Counted from the first letter of the stretch, positions 40,205 through 48,532 are shown. The stretch is 64,000 nucleotides of DNA from JACQFK01 sp036383955 (GCA_036383955.1 DASVNH010000181.1:1-64000), one strand, 5' to 3'. The notes: generated by a model from the letters alone, not told the origin. Program-made: numbers and translations.

Positions 40205-40224
40205 GCGCAGCGTCCCGGGCTGAT

Positions 40225-40300
40225 GGGGCTGTAGCTCAGCTGGGAGAGCGCGTGAATGGCATTCACGAGGCCGAGGGTTCGACCCCCTTCAGCTCCACCA
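40225..40300 (+). tRNA. tRNA-Ala (anticodon GGC)
   Basis: The 76-base sequence folds as a cloverleaf: 7-bp acceptor (GGGGCTG with CAGCTCC, one G-U), D stem GCTC/GAGC, anticodon stem CGTGA/TCACG with loop ATGGCAT (anticodon GGC), five-base variable loop, T stem GAGGG/CCCTT, T loop TTCGACC. The discriminator A and a CCA end are encoded. The G3-U70 pair, the main identity element for alanyl-tRNA synthetase, is present. A strong promoter lies directly upstream and element E5 directly downstream. Confidence 0.97.
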
Positions 40301-40307
40301 ACCCGGG

Positions 40308-40514
40308 ACAGGTCCAGGAAACAGGTCCAGGTCCAGGATGTACCCCCCGCGCCCCCGGGGGGGTGCCTCTGATTCACAAAGACCTTAGTAAACGTCCCAT
40401 CTTCCAAGCGTTTCAGCCGTCTAACTGGACGTGCCTGTCCGCCTTGTGAAGGAGTCCCCCCCCTCCGGGGGGGCAGGGGGGGATTTTCTGAACCTGAACC
40501 TGAACCGGAACCTG
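40308..40514. repeat. Tandem-armed stem-loop element, copy E5, with internal segment
   Basis: The left arm is a tandem of AGGTCC (ACAGGTCCAGG and further units, 40308-40337). The right arm is tandem CTGAACCTGAACCTG (40488-40514), which equals the complement of the left arm with G to A changes. Two C/G cores lie inside (40342-40364, 40456-40482) with about 90 bases between. Like E4, the sequence after a core reads ACAAAGACCT. It lies between tRNA-Ala and the HEAT gene. Confidence 0.6.
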
Positions 40515-40533
40515 ATTTGGTAGCATCAGCCTT

Positions 40534-42639
40534 ATGAGCGTCGTTCTCGCGATCCTGCTCGCCGCCCAGGATGTCGACGAGGCCCGCCTCAAGGAGCTCA
40601 TCGGGCGGCTGGGGGGCGACTTCCTGGACGAGCGGGAAGAGGCCCGCAAGGGGCTGGAAGCCGCCGGCAAGGCCGCGGAGAAGCCGCTCATCGACGCCCT
40701 GACGCACGAGGATCCGCGGGTCCGGCGGAGCTGCCTCCTGCTGCTCGTGAAGCTCGCCTCCGCGCCCGCGCTGCCGCGGGCCGCGGCGCTGTTCAAGGGC
40801 GACGAGGACGCGGGGGTCGTCGACGCGGCCTTCACGCTCATCCGCGCGCTCGGCAAGGCGGCCGAGGAGGACCTGATCGACGCCCTGTCCGCCGCCTCCG
40901 CGGAGCATCGCCGCGGCGCGGTCGAAGCGATCGGCGAGATCAAGAGCGCGAAGGCCGTCGCGAAGCTCGACGACATGGAAGAGAAGGACCCGGACGGCGA
41001 CGTGAAGGAGAAGGCCCTCGGCGTGCTGCTCATCCTCGGCGCGCCCGCCGAGCCGGCCCTCATCAAGCGCCTCGACTCCCCGGACGAGGGCCGCCGCACC
41101 CGCGTGTATCAGGGCCTGAAGGAGTCCAAGAACCCCGAGGTCCTGGCGGCCGTCGGCAAGCGCTTCTCCCTCGAGACCTCGAAGGAATGCGTGGACCTGG
41201 CGTACGACATCCTCCGCGGCGCGGGCTCGAAGGCGGAGGCGCACTTCCACGCCGCGCTCAAGAGCCCGCAGGAGCGCGCGCGGGAGAAGGCCATCGACGG
41301 CCTCAAGGGCCTGAAGACGGCCGGCGAGATCGGCGCCGTCGGCGAGCTCTTCCGCGACGACCCCAGCGAGCCCGTGCGCCGCGCGGCGGCGGAGTTCCTG
41401 AAGTCGCACGGCTTGAAGGCGGAGGACGTGCTGGTCGCCTCGCTCAAGAGCGCGACGCCGGCGGTGCGGCTCGAGGCGATCCGCGCGCTGGGCGAAATCC
41501 GCTCCGAGAAGCCGCTCGGCGAGATCTCGCGCCTCTTCCGGGAGGACAAGGACGTCGACGCGCACCGCGCGGCCTTCGACTACCTGCGCCGGCTGGGCAC
41601 GAAGGCGGAGAAGGACCTGCTCTTCGCGCTGGACGACGCGGACAAGGCCAACATCCGGGTGCCGGCGATCCAGGCCCTGGGCGCGGTGAAGTCGGAGGCC
41701 GCGATCGACCGGCTGGTCGAGTTCATGGGCGGCATCGACACGGACACGAAGGACCCGGCCCGGGACGCGCTGGTGCGGATCGGCCCGAAGGCGATCGCGG
41801 CGGTCGAGAAGGCCGTCGAGTCGGGGCGGCTGCGGCGGGCGGCGGCCGACCAGGTGCGCGACCTGGTGGACCGGGAGGGCGTCGAGGCGATCCTGGCGTC
41901 GCTCGTCACGGAAGGCGGCCAGTCCGGCTGGTTCGAAGGGCAGTTCAAGGAGCTGGAGGCGTTCGGCAAGGCGCGGGCGGCGCCCGTGCTGCTGCGGATG
42001 ATCAAGGAGCCCGGCTACCAGTGGCGGATCGCGGAGCGGCGCGAGAAGATCGGCGAATACGACCGGCTGATGCGCGAGCTCGCGGTGATGGCGCTCGGGG
42101 AGTTCCGGGACCCGGCGGCGCTCGAGACCCTGAAGGCGTCGCTGGCGGAGCAGCCCGCCACGGGCGTGTCGGGCACCCTGAAGGAGGAGCTCTTCGTCGC
42201 GCTGCACAAGCTCGGCGACCCGGCCCCGGTGAACGAGTTCCTGAAGACGTCCACCAAGGAAGGCGAGGCGGCGCTGAAGGCGGACCGGCGCGGGCCGGCC
42301 TGCGAGATCTTCTTCTCCCAGGCGCTGGTGCTGAACCGCGTGGGACGTCGGGCCGAAGCCGCGGAGGTCTACGTCCGGATCCTGGGCGTCCTCCCGGAAG
42401 ACACGGCGGATCCGGACGAGATCGACCACGTGCGGCTCTCGCGCTACAACCTGGCGTGCCTGAAGGCGCTCGACGGCAAGAAGGCGGAAGCCGTGGAATG
42501 GCTGGGCAAGGCGGTGCGCGCGGGGTTCAAGGACCGGGAGTGGATCCAGCGCGACAAGGACCTCGACGCCATCCGCGGGGAAGCGGGGTACAAAGCCCTG
42601 CTCGCGGACGACGCGCTCTTCGACAAGGGCGACCGCTAA
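40534..42639 (+). CDS. Secreted HEAT-repeat protein
   Basis: The 701 residues have a short signal (MSVVLAILLAAQD) followed by a long series of HEAT-type helical repeats of about 30-35 residues. Examples are AEKPLIDALTHEDPRVRRSCLLLL, AVEAIGEIKSAKAVAKL, ASLKSATPAVRLEAIRALGEIRSEKP, and AAIQALG-like VPAIQALGAVKSEAAI. The final 100 residues look TPR-like (NRVGRRAEAAEVYVRILG, RYNLACLKALDGKKAEAVEWL). The superhelix is a binding scaffold in the periplasm; no enzyme motif is seen. A TAGCAT box lies 7 bases before the ATG with no ribosome site, suggesting a leaderless message. Confidence 0.82.
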   Translation: MSVVLAILLAAQDVDEARLKELIGRLGGDFLDEREEARKGLEAAGKAAEKPLIDALTHEDPRVRRSCLLLLVKLASAPALPRAAALFKGDEDAGVVDAAFTLIRALGKAAEEDLIDALSAASAEHRRGAVEAIGEIKSAKAVAKLDDMEEKDPDGDVKEKALGVLLILGAPAEPALIKRLDSPDEGRRTRVYQGLKESKNPEVLAAVGKRFSLETSKECVDLAYDILRGAGSKAEAHFHAALKSPQERAREKAIDGLKGLKTAGEIGAVGELFRDDPSEPVRRAAAEFLKSHGLKAEDVLVASLKSATPAVRLEAIRALGEIRSEKPLGEISRLFREDKDVDAHRAAFDYLRRLGTKAEKDLLFALDDADKANIRVPAIQALGAVKSEAAIDRLVEFMGGIDTDTKDPARDALVRIGPKAIAAVEKAVESGRLRRAAADQVRDLVDREGVEAILASLVTEGGQSGWFEGQFKELEAFGKARAAPVLLRMIKEPGYQWRIAERREKIGEYDRLMRELAVMALGEFRDPAALETLKASLAEQPATGVSGTLKEELFVALHKLGDPAPVNEFLKTSTKEGEAALKADRRGPACEIFFSQALVLNRVGRRAEAAEVYVRILGVLPEDTADPDEIDHVRLSRYNLACLKALDGKKAEAVEWLGKAVRAGFKDREWIQRDKDLDAIRGEAGYKALLADDALFDKGDR

Positions 42640-42643
42640 CTGC

Positions 42644-42712
42644 GAGCTCCAAGCTCCAAGCGCCAAGACGTGGGGGGGATTCCTTGGAGCTTGGCACTTG
42701 GCGCTTGGCTCT
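42644..42712. repeat. Tandem-armed stem-loop element, copy E6
   Basis: The left arm GAGCTCCAAGCTCCAAG plus GCCAAG (42644-42667) and the right arm CTTGGAGCTTGGCACTTGG plus GCTTGGCTC (from 42683) are complementary tandem arrays around a small seven-G core (42672-42678). It lies 5 bases after the HEAT gene stop. The unit differs from that of E4 and E5 but the architecture is the same. Confidence 0.6.
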
Positions 42713-42797
42713 CGCGCGTAGAGTATTCAATCCTTCACGGATCCTGAACGCGGATAGCTTCGGGCGTGGGGGCCGTTGGATACGGGAGGCCGGTTCG

Positions 42798-43340
42798 ATG
42801 TCCGAGGTCCGCCGGGCCTTCGAGGAGCTCTTGAGGGAGCACTTCGACGCCTTGTACTTCGCCGCGCTCGACATGAGCGGGAACGCCTCGGACGCCGAGG
42901 ATCTCGCCCAGGAGACGGCGATGAAGGGGCTGAGGCGCTTCGACAGTTTCCAGGCGGGGACCGACTTCAAGGCGTGGATGATGCGGATCCTGGCGAACAC
43001 GTACATCGACCTGTACCGCCGGCGCCGCCGGGAGAAACCGGCGGGCGCGGAGGACGCCGTCGTCGCGATGGCCGACGCGGAGTCGCCGCTGCGGCCGGCG
43101 GACATGGAGTTCCTCCTCCCGTCGGACGTGGAGGGGGCGCTGCGCGAGCTGCCGGAGACGCAGCGCGCGGCGATCGTGCTGATCGACGTCAACGGGCTCA
43201 CCAACCAGGAGGCGGCCGAGGCGCTCGGCTGGCCGCTCGGGACCGTGAACTCGCGGGTGTATCGGGGACGCGTGGAGCTCAAAAAAATCCTGCGCCGGAT
43301 GGCCGACGGCCATCGGGCGTTGGGGAGGGAATCCAGATGA
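42798..43340 (+). CDS. ECF-type sigma factor
   Basis: ATG 42798 gives 180 residues. Region 2 reads DAEDLAQETAMKGLRRFDSFQ and FKAWMMRILANTYIDLYRRRRRE. Region 4 reads LRELPETQRAAIVLIDVNGLTNQEAAEALGWPLGTVNSRVYRGR. It is a standard ECF factor and the first gene of a three-gene cluster: its stop overlaps the next start (ATGA), and the next gene product looks like an anti-sigma factor with its own sensor domain. The cluster therefore likely controls an envelope or redox response. Confidence 0.93.
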   Translation: MSEVRRAFEELLREHFDALYFAALDMSGNASDAEDLAQETAMKGLRRFDSFQAGTDFKAWMMRILANTYIDLYRRRRREKPAGAEDAVVAMADAESPLRPADMEFLLPSDVEGALRELPETQRAAIVLIDVNGLTNQEAAEALGWPLGTVNSRVYRGRVELKKILRRMADGHRALGRESR

Positions 43341-44164
43341 ACGACGACTCCTTGCGACGGCTGCTGCGGAACTCCCTGCTCGGGCGGAAGGCGCCCGCGG
43401 GCCTGTGGGAGCGCGTCCGCGCCCGGCTCGCCGGCGCGCCCCGACGTCCCCTCGCGCTCACCCTCTTCGCCGCCGCCGCGATCCTCGCCGCCGCCGGCCT
43501 CAAGCTGGCGCTGCGTTCGACGCCCGACGCGACCCCCGCCCCGACCGCCGCTCTCCCCGCCTGGATCGCGGCCGCCGTCGAGCAGCACCGCGGCCTGGGG
43601 GGCATGTACGAGAAGACCCCTCCCATGGCGCCCCGCGAGCTGACGGAGCGCGTGAAGGAGCAGAGCGGACAGTTCGTCGACCTCCCCGGCCTTCGCGAGG
43701 CCGGCTTCGAGCCGCGCGAAGTGCACCAGTGCCTGGAGAAGGGCTTCGGGCACGTGATCTACGCGAACACCTGGTCGAAGCTGTCCTGCTTCCTCTTCGA
43801 GGACGACAGGGTCCCCGAGCTCGACGCGACCCACTTCTCGAGCGGCGACGTCTCGGTCATCGCCGTCAAGGAGGGGACGCACTTGAAAGTCTGGGTGAGC
43901 GAGCTCAAGCCGTCGCAGCTGTCCACCATCGCGCTCCACGCCCAGATGAAGCGCGACCGGATGAAGACGACCGAGCTGGACCTCGTCTCGGCGCCGCGCA
44001 TCGTGGAGACGGTCCTGCTCGGCATGCCGGGCGTCGAGGACGTCCGCTTCGAGGCGGGGAAGAAAGTCTGCGTGGAGTACGACGAGAAGCAGACCTCCGA
44101 GGACGCGATCCGCGGCTACGCCACCTACAACGGCGTGGCCAACTGGGGAGGCGAGGGCCGATGA
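43337..44164 (+). CDS. Putative anti-sigma factor with C-terminal HMA-like domain
   Basis: The 275 residues begin with a short cytoplasmic helical part (MNDDSLRRLLRNSLLGRKAP). One membrane helix follows (LALTLFAAAAILAAAGLKLAL), then a periplasmic domain (VDLPGLREAGFEPREVHQCLEKGFGHVIY, SCFLFEDDRVPELD). The C-terminal 60 residues (LDLVSAPRIVETVLLGMPGVEDVRF, VCVEYDEKQTSEDAI) match the heavy-metal-associated fold pattern, but the usual metal-binding CxxC loop is replaced by SAPR. Position directly after the sigma factor supports an anti-sigma role. The HMA-like end may sense something other than metal. Confidence 0.75.
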   Translation: MNDDSLRRLLRNSLLGRKAPAGLWERVRARLAGAPRRPLALTLFAAAAILAAAGLKLALRSTPDATPAPTAALPAWIAAAVEQHRGLGGMYEKTPPMAPRELTERVKEQSGQFVDLPGLREAGFEPREVHQCLEKGFGHVIYANTWSKLSCFLFEDDRVPELDATHFSSGDVSVIAVKEGTHLKVWVSELKPSQLSTIALHAQMKRDRMKTTELDLVSAPRIVETVLLGMPGVEDVRFEAGKKVCVEYDEKQTSEDAIRGYATYNGVANWGGEGR

Positions 44165-44844
44165 AGTCGCTCGCCCTTCTCCTGCTTCTCGCGCCCTCGA
44201 CGGAGGACGTCGTCTGGATGAAGCTCGAGCAGGCGCGCGTTTTCGCGGCCCGCGCGGGCAAGCCCATCCTGATCATCGTCACCGTCGACCCGAAGACCGG
44301 CAGCTCGGTCTGCGGGAAGTCGAGCGGCCTCGACAAGGCCCTGTCCGATCCCGCCATCGAGAAGCGCGCCGGCAACTTCTGCTTCGTGCGCGCCTGCGAC
44401 CGGAAGACGGCGGAGGCCGTCCGGGCCACCCGCTGCCTGGAGCTGATCTTCCTCGAGCCCGACGGCGAGGAGGTTTACCGCGCGGAGTTCAAGGACGCGC
44501 CCGCCCTGGACAAGGCGATGGCGTCCGCCGCCGAGCGCTGCGCGCCGCGGGCGGTCGCCTGGGCCGCGGGCGAAGGCGCCGCGGGCAAGCCGGTCGTCTA
44601 CGTCTTCGGTGACGCCGAGCTGCACAAGGCCCTCGAGGACCGCGCGATCTCGCCGCTCCACGACCGCCTCGTCTTCGTGAAGGCCTCCGTCAAAAGCGAG
44701 GACGCGAAGCGCTTCGGCGTGACCCAGGCCCCGGCCCTGGTGGTCGTCGACAAGGGCGAGGTCCTCGAGAAGCTCGCGGGGCGCAAGCCCGCCAAGGACC
44801 TCCGCGCGGCGCTCCTGAGGGCGCTCGGGAAAGCCCAGAAGTAA
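44161..44844 (+). CDS. Secreted thioredoxin-fold protein with atypical active site
   Basis: ATG 44161 overlaps the preceding stop. The 227 residues have a signal (MKSLALLLLLAPSTED). A thioredoxin-like domain follows (ARAGKPILIIVTVDPKTGS, then SSVCGKSSGLDKALSD, FCFVRACDRKTAEAVRAT). A second, C-terminal one has GKPVVYVFGDAELHKALED, KRFGVTQAPALVVVDKGEVLEKLAGRK. The CxxC of true thioredoxins is absent; one Cys (CGKS) remains in the expected loop, so it may work as a single-Cys sensor or reductase partner. It is coupled to the sigma/anti-sigma pair. Confidence 0.72.
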   Translation: MKSLALLLLLAPSTEDVVWMKLEQARVFAARAGKPILIIVTVDPKTGSSVCGKSSGLDKALSDPAIEKRAGNFCFVRACDRKTAEAVRATRCLELIFLEPDGEEVYRAEFKDAPALDKAMASAAERCAPRAVAWAAGEGAAGKPVVYVFGDAELHKALEDRAISPLHDRLVFVKASVKSEDAKRFGVTQAPALVVVDKGEVLEKLAGRKPAKDLRAALLRALGKAQK

Positions 44845-44845
44845 A

Positions 44846-44967
44846 CCCGGATTCCGGAGTCCAGAATCCCGGAGTCCAGGTCCCGCCTCTCTCCTGTCGT
44901 GGGCCGGAATCGGCCGTTGACGGATAACGCCGGGCGGTTCGAGGGCCTCCTGATTCCAGATTCGCCC
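44846..44967. repeat. GATTCC/GAGTCC tandem stretch, partial element E7
   Basis: Tandem GGATTCCGGAGTCCAG-type units (44846-44880) face a shorter complementary CCTGATTCCAGATTC (44951-44965). The G/C core is weak. The gap is 160 bp. A small GGCCG/CGGCC hairpin lies in the middle, and the rest shows nothing certain. Confidence 0.35.
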
Positions 44968-45005
44968 CCCGAGCGCCGATCTAGATAGGAAGAGAGAGGG
45001 GGATC

Positions 45006-46079
45006 ATGTCGGCCCGGCTCGACGTCCGTCCCGGCGTCATCGCGCTGTCGGGGACGCTCGACGTCCATTCCACCGCCGAGCTCTGGGCGTCCGCCATGGA
45101 CGCCGTGAAGGGGCCGGTCGTCGTGGACGCGTCGGGCGTCGAGCACTGCGACGGCACCGGCATCGGCCTCCTGGTCGAGCTGCGGCGGCGCGGGGCGTCG
45201 GACGTCCAAGGCCTCCCGGCCCGCTTCCAGGCCCTCCTGGAGCTCTTTCCGAAAACGCCGGCGAAGGCGCCCGAGCCGCCGAGGCCGACGTCCATGGCGG
45301 AGGACGTCGGCAAGGCCACGGCGACGCTCTGGGCCGACCTCCGGAGCCAGGTGGCGTTCATCGGCGAGATCACGGCGGCGCTGGCGGCGGCGGTCCGGCG
45401 GCCGCGGAGCGTGCGGTGGCTCGACGTCCTGCGGGTGGCGGAGGCGGCGGGCGTGAACGCGGTGCCGATCATCTGCTTCATGGGGCTGCTGGTCGGCTTC
45501 ATCCTGGCGTTCCAGTCGGCGGTGCCGCTGCGGCAGTTCGGGGCGGAGGTGTTCGTCTCGGAGCTGGTGACGGTGTCGGTGGTGCGGGAGCTGGGGCCGC
45601 TGATGACGGCGATCCTGCTCGCGGGGCGGTCGGGCTCGGCCTTCGCGGCGGAGCTCGGGACGATGAAGGTGAACGAGGAAGTCGACGCGCTGGTGACGAT
45701 GGGCCTGGCGCCGGCGCGCTTCCTGGCGGTGCCGCGGGTGCTGGCGGCGATGCTGGTGACGCCGCCGCTGGCGCTGTTCTTCGACCTTATGGCGATGACG
45801 GGCGGGGCGATCGTGGTGGGCTCGTTCGGGTATCCGCCGGCGACGTTCCTGCGGCACGCGGCGACGGTCGTCACGCTGCCGGTCCTGGGCATGAGCGTGC
45901 TGAAGACGTTCGTGTTCGGCCTGATCGTGGCGGGCGTGGGATGTCATCAGGGCCTGCGGACGGGCACGGGGGCGACGGCGGTGGGCCTGAGCACGACGCG
46001 GGCGGTGGTGGCGGGCATCCTGCTGACGATCGTGGCGGACGGGGTCTTCTCGGTGATGCTGTTCGCGATGGACATCTGA
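45006..46079 (+). CDS. MlaE-type ABC permease with N-terminal STAS domain
   Basis: The 357 residues have an N-terminal STAS domain at about 1-85 (VIALSGTLDVHSTAEL, VVVDASGVEHCDGTGIGLLVELRR), here on the same chain. The permease core at about 140-357 follows: VPIICFMGLLVGFILAFQSA, VRELGPLMTAILLAGRSGSAFAAELGTMKVNEEVDALVTMG, MLVTPPLALFFDLMAMTG. STAS-MlaE fusions replace the separate MlaB protein of Escherichia coli. This is the first gene of the second lipid transport system in the window. A GAGAGGGGG site precedes the ATG. Confidence 0.93.
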   Translation: MSARLDVRPGVIALSGTLDVHSTAELWASAMDAVKGPVVVDASGVEHCDGTGIGLLVELRRRGASDVQGLPARFQALLELFPKTPAKAPEPPRPTSMAEDVGKATATLWADLRSQVAFIGEITAALAAAVRRPRSVRWLDVLRVAEAAGVNAVPIICFMGLLVGFILAFQSAVPLRQFGAEVFVSELVTVSVVRELGPLMTAILLAGRSGSAFAAELGTMKVNEEVDALVTMGLAPARFLAVPRVLAAMLVTPPLALFFDLMAMTGGAIVVGSFGYPPATFLRHAATVVTLPVLGMSVLKTFVFGLIVAGVGCHQGLRTGTGATAVGLSTTRAVVAGILLTIVADGVFSVMLFAMDI

Positions 46080-46828
46080 TGGCGGACGTCATCGCGCGCG
46101 TCGAGGGGCTCACGGCCGGCTACGCGGGCCGGACGATCCTGGAGAACGTCTCCTGCGAGGTGAAGGCGGGGGAGATCTTCGTGGTGCTGGGCGGCTCGGG
46201 CTGCGGCAAGAGCACGCTGCTCAAGCACATGATCGGGCTGCTGCCGCCTTTGGCCGGGCGGGTCTGGATCGAAGGGAAGGATCTCGCGACCGCGGAGGGC
46301 GCGGCGCGCGAGGGGATCCTGAAGCGGATCGGGGTGATGTACCAGCAGGGGGCGCTGTTCGGGTCGATGACGCTGCTGGAAAACGCGCGGCTGCCGCTCG
46401 AGGCGTTCACGGCGCTGCCCGGCGACGCGCGCGACGCGGTGGCGCGGAGCAAGCTCGCGCTCGTGGGGCTGGACGGCTTCGAGGGCCACATGCCGTCGGA
46501 GATCTCGGGCGGCATGCGCAAGCGCGCGGCGATCGCGCGGGCGCTGGCCCTGGATCCGCCGCTGCTGTTCCTGGACGAGCCGTCGGCGGGGCTGGATCCC
46601 GTGACGTCCGCCGACCTCGACCAGCTGATCATCCGGCTGTCGCGGAGCCTGGGGCTCACGTTCGTGGTGGTGACCCACGAGCTGCCGAGCATCTACGCGA
46701 TCGCCGACCGGGTGATCATGCTCGACCGCTCGAAGAAGGGCATCATCGCGGAAGGGAAGCCGGCGGACTTGCGGGACCGCTCGGAGGACCCCTGGGTCCG
46801 GCGTTTCTTCCGAAGAGAGGCTTCCTGA
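46079..46828 (+). CDS. ABC transporter ATP-binding protein, MlaF type
   Basis: The 249 residues show Walker A (GGSGCGKSTLLKHM), the Q-loop (YQQGALFGSMTL), signature EISGGMRKRAAIARAL, Walker B (LLFLDEPSAGLDP) and the His switch (VVTHELPSIY). The GGMRKRAA signature is the Mla/Mkl lipid-transport type. The start overlaps the permease stop (TGATG). The product powers the STAS-MlaE permease. Element E8 separates it from the MCE gene. It is clearly distinct from the ATPase at 31414-32256, so the two systems are not a recent duplication. Confidence 0.95.
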   Translation: MADVIARVEGLTAGYAGRTILENVSCEVKAGEIFVVLGGSGCGKSTLLKHMIGLLPPLAGRVWIEGKDLATAEGAAREGILKRIGVMYQQGALFGSMTLLENARLPLEAFTALPGDARDAVARSKLALVGLDGFEGHMPSEISGGMRKRAAIARALALDPPLLFLDEPSAGLDPVTSADLDQLIIRLSRSLGLTFVVVTHELPSIYAIADRVIMLDRSKKGIIAEGKPADLRDRSEDPWVRRFFRREAS

Positions 46829-46830
46829 AC

Positions 46831-46931
46831 AGGTCACGGTCAAGGTCAAGGTCAAGGTCAAGGAGGATCCCCCCCATCCCCCCCCGGGGGGCAGGGGGGG
46901 CGTTTCCTTGACCCTGACCGTGCCCTTGACC
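46831..46931. repeat. Tandem-armed stem-loop element, copy E8
   Basis: The left arm is four AAGGTC units preceded by AGGTCACGGTC (46831-46863). The right arm is CCTTGACCCTGACCG, then TGCCCTTGACC (46906-46931), complementary to it with matching variation. Between them lies a core of C-runs and G-runs (46869-46900) with no extra cargo. It occupies most of the 121-bp gap between the ATPase and the MCE gene of the lipid transporter. Confidence 0.7.
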
Positions 46932-46949
46932 GGTCGATGAGGTGAAGAG

Positions 46950-47954
46950 ATGAGCGCGCAGGTTCGCTACGTGCGGCTGGGGATGTTCGTCCTGGTCTCC
47001 GCGGCCATCGCGGCGGGCGCCGTGGTGGTCTTCGGGGCCGGCAACATCCTCCGCGGGAAGTTCCTGGTGGAGTCCTACATCGACGAGTCGGTGCAGGGCC
47101 TCGACGGCGGCGCGTCGGTCAAGTTCCGCGGCGTGCAGGTCGGGCGCGTCGAGTCCATCGGCTTCGCCCGCTCCAAGTACGGGGTCGACGACACCCGCGT
47201 GCGCGTCGTCATCGCCCTGTCGCCCGACGACGCCTCGTCCCTCGGGAAGGGCGATCCGGCCCAGGTCTTCAAGGAGTTCGTGGACCGCGGGCTGCGCGCC
47301 CGCGTGGCGTCCCAGGGGCTGACGGGCGGGACCTACATCGAGCTCGACATGCTGGATCCTGAAAAGCATCCGCCGCCGTCGCACACGTGGGCCCCGGAGC
47401 ATCCGGTGCTGCCGTCGGTGCCCAGCACCGGCAACCGCCTGATGGCCAGCGCCGAAAGCTTCCTCGTGCGCCTGGAGAAGGTGAAAATCGACGAGCTGGT
47501 CGAGCGCGTCATCGGGCTGGCGGAGGAGGTCGGGAAGTCCCTCAAGCCCGTGACGGACGACGCGCGGGCGTTCGTCGCCGAGGCGACGGCGCTGACGAAG
47601 GACGTCCGCAAGGAGCTCGCCGGCGAGACGGTGAAGGAGCTGCGGGCGGCGATCCGCGCGCTGGCCGACCTGCTGGAGAAGGACGTCGCGCCCACCCTGG
47701 CGAAGATCCGGGAGACGGCGGCGGCGGCGCCGCCGGCGCTGCAGAAGGCGGAGGCGGTGCTGGTCCGCCTCGACGGCACGCTCGCGCGGATCGACCGGAC
47801 CGTGGCGGGGACCGGCGCGCAGGGCGAGGCGACGATGGAGAATCTCCGGGTGGCGACGCAGGACCTGCGGGAGCTGATGGGCACGTTGAAACGCTATCCG
47901 GCCAGCGCGGTCTTCGGAGAGCCGCCGCCCCGGGCCAGACTGGTGGAGAAATGA
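46950..47954 (+). CDS. MCE/MlaD family lipid-binding protein
   Basis: The 334 residues have one N-terminal helix (LGMFVLVSAAIAAGAVVVFGA). An MCE domain at about 38-135 follows (FLVESYIDESVQGLDGGASVKFRGVQVGRVESI, GLTGGTYIELD). A long C-terminal helical region has heptad-like spacing (VERVIGLAEEVGKSLKPVTDDAR, LADLLEKDVAPTLAKIRETA). MCE rings plus a helical barrel make a lipid tunnel through the periplasm. Unlike the other MlaD in the window, it has no barrel-like C-terminal domain. Its stop overlaps the auxiliary lipoprotein start. Confidence 0.92.
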   Translation: MSAQVRYVRLGMFVLVSAAIAAGAVVVFGAGNILRGKFLVESYIDESVQGLDGGASVKFRGVQVGRVESIGFARSKYGVDDTRVRVVIALSPDDASSLGKGDPAQVFKEFVDRGLRARVASQGLTGGTYIELDMLDPEKHPPPSHTWAPEHPVLPSVPSTGNRLMASAESFLVRLEKVKIDELVERVIGLAEEVGKSLKPVTDDARAFVAEATALTKDVRKELAGETVKELRAAIRALADLLEKDVAPTLAKIRETAAAAPPALQKAEAVLVRLDGTLARIDRTVAGTGAQGEATMENLRVATQDLRELMGTLKRYPASAVFGEPPPRARLVEK

Positions 47955-48532
47955 TGCGGATCCTCGCGTGCGTCCCGATCCTGCTGGCCGGCTGCGTCGA
48001 TCTCAAGGCTCCGGCGGCGGAGCGGCGCACCTACGCGCTCTCGGTGGAGCGGCCGGGGCCGTCGAAGGAAGGCGGGGCCGGCACGCTGAAGGTCCGGCGC
48101 TTCCTCATCTCGCGGGCGTATGAGGGCGTCGAGTTCGTCTATCGAGGCGGCGAGGCCGTCTACGAGAGCGACTTCTACCACGCGTTCTTCACGCCGCCGT
48201 CGGCGCAGGTCACGGACGCGGCGCGGCGCTGGATCTCCGGCGCGGGCCTCTTCGCGCACGTGGTGGACGCGGCGAGCGTCGCGCCCGAGACGCACCTGCT
48301 GGAGGCGAACGTGGCGGCGCTCTACGCCGACCTGCGGGCGAAGCCGGCGGCGGTCGTCGAGATCCAGTTCACCTTGTTGACCGCGGCCGGCGAGATCCGC
48401 CTGCACCGCTCGCACCGGCGGGAGATCGCGGCGACGTCGAGCGAGCCGGAGGCGCTCATCGCGGCCTGGGGCCGCGGCCTCGCCGAGATCTTGACGGCCG
48501 CCGAGGCCGAGCTCGCGGCATGCGTCCGCTGA
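47951..48532 (+). CDS. ABC-type transport auxiliary lipoprotein (PqiC-like)
   Basis: The 193 residues begin MMRILACVPILLAGC with lipobox LAGC. The body fits the ABC-transport-auxiliary family: RRTYALSVERP, LKVRRFLISRAYEGVEFVYR, YESDFYHAFFTPPSAQVTDAARRWISGAGLF, and LEANVAALYADLRAKPAAVVEIQFTL. Such lipoproteins (PqiC, or the extra subunit in STAS-MlaE systems) tether the MCE ring to the outer membrane. Gene order permease-ATPase-MCE-lipoprotein agrees. The last 13 bases overlap the next gene. Confidence 0.88.
   Translation: MMRILACVPILLAGCVDLKAPAAERRTYALSVERPGPSKEGGAGTLKVRRFLISRAYEGVEFVYRGGEAVYESDFYHAFFTPPSAQVTDAARRWISGAGLFAHVVDAASVAPETHLLEANVAALYADLRAKPAAVVEIQFTLLTAAGEIRLHRSHRREIAATSSEPEALIAAWGRGLAEILTAAEAELAACVR

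Noticed and set aside
40252..40449. A small open frame over the tRNA-Ala gene and element E5
   Set aside because: It reads through the tRNA gene itself and into the element; it is not a credible protein.
24913..46900. C-run/G-run cores as ordinary intrinsic terminators
   Set aside because: Some could fold into short GC stems, but none has a T-run after it, and E8 lies inside a probable operon. The true terminator model fits only 56276-56311.
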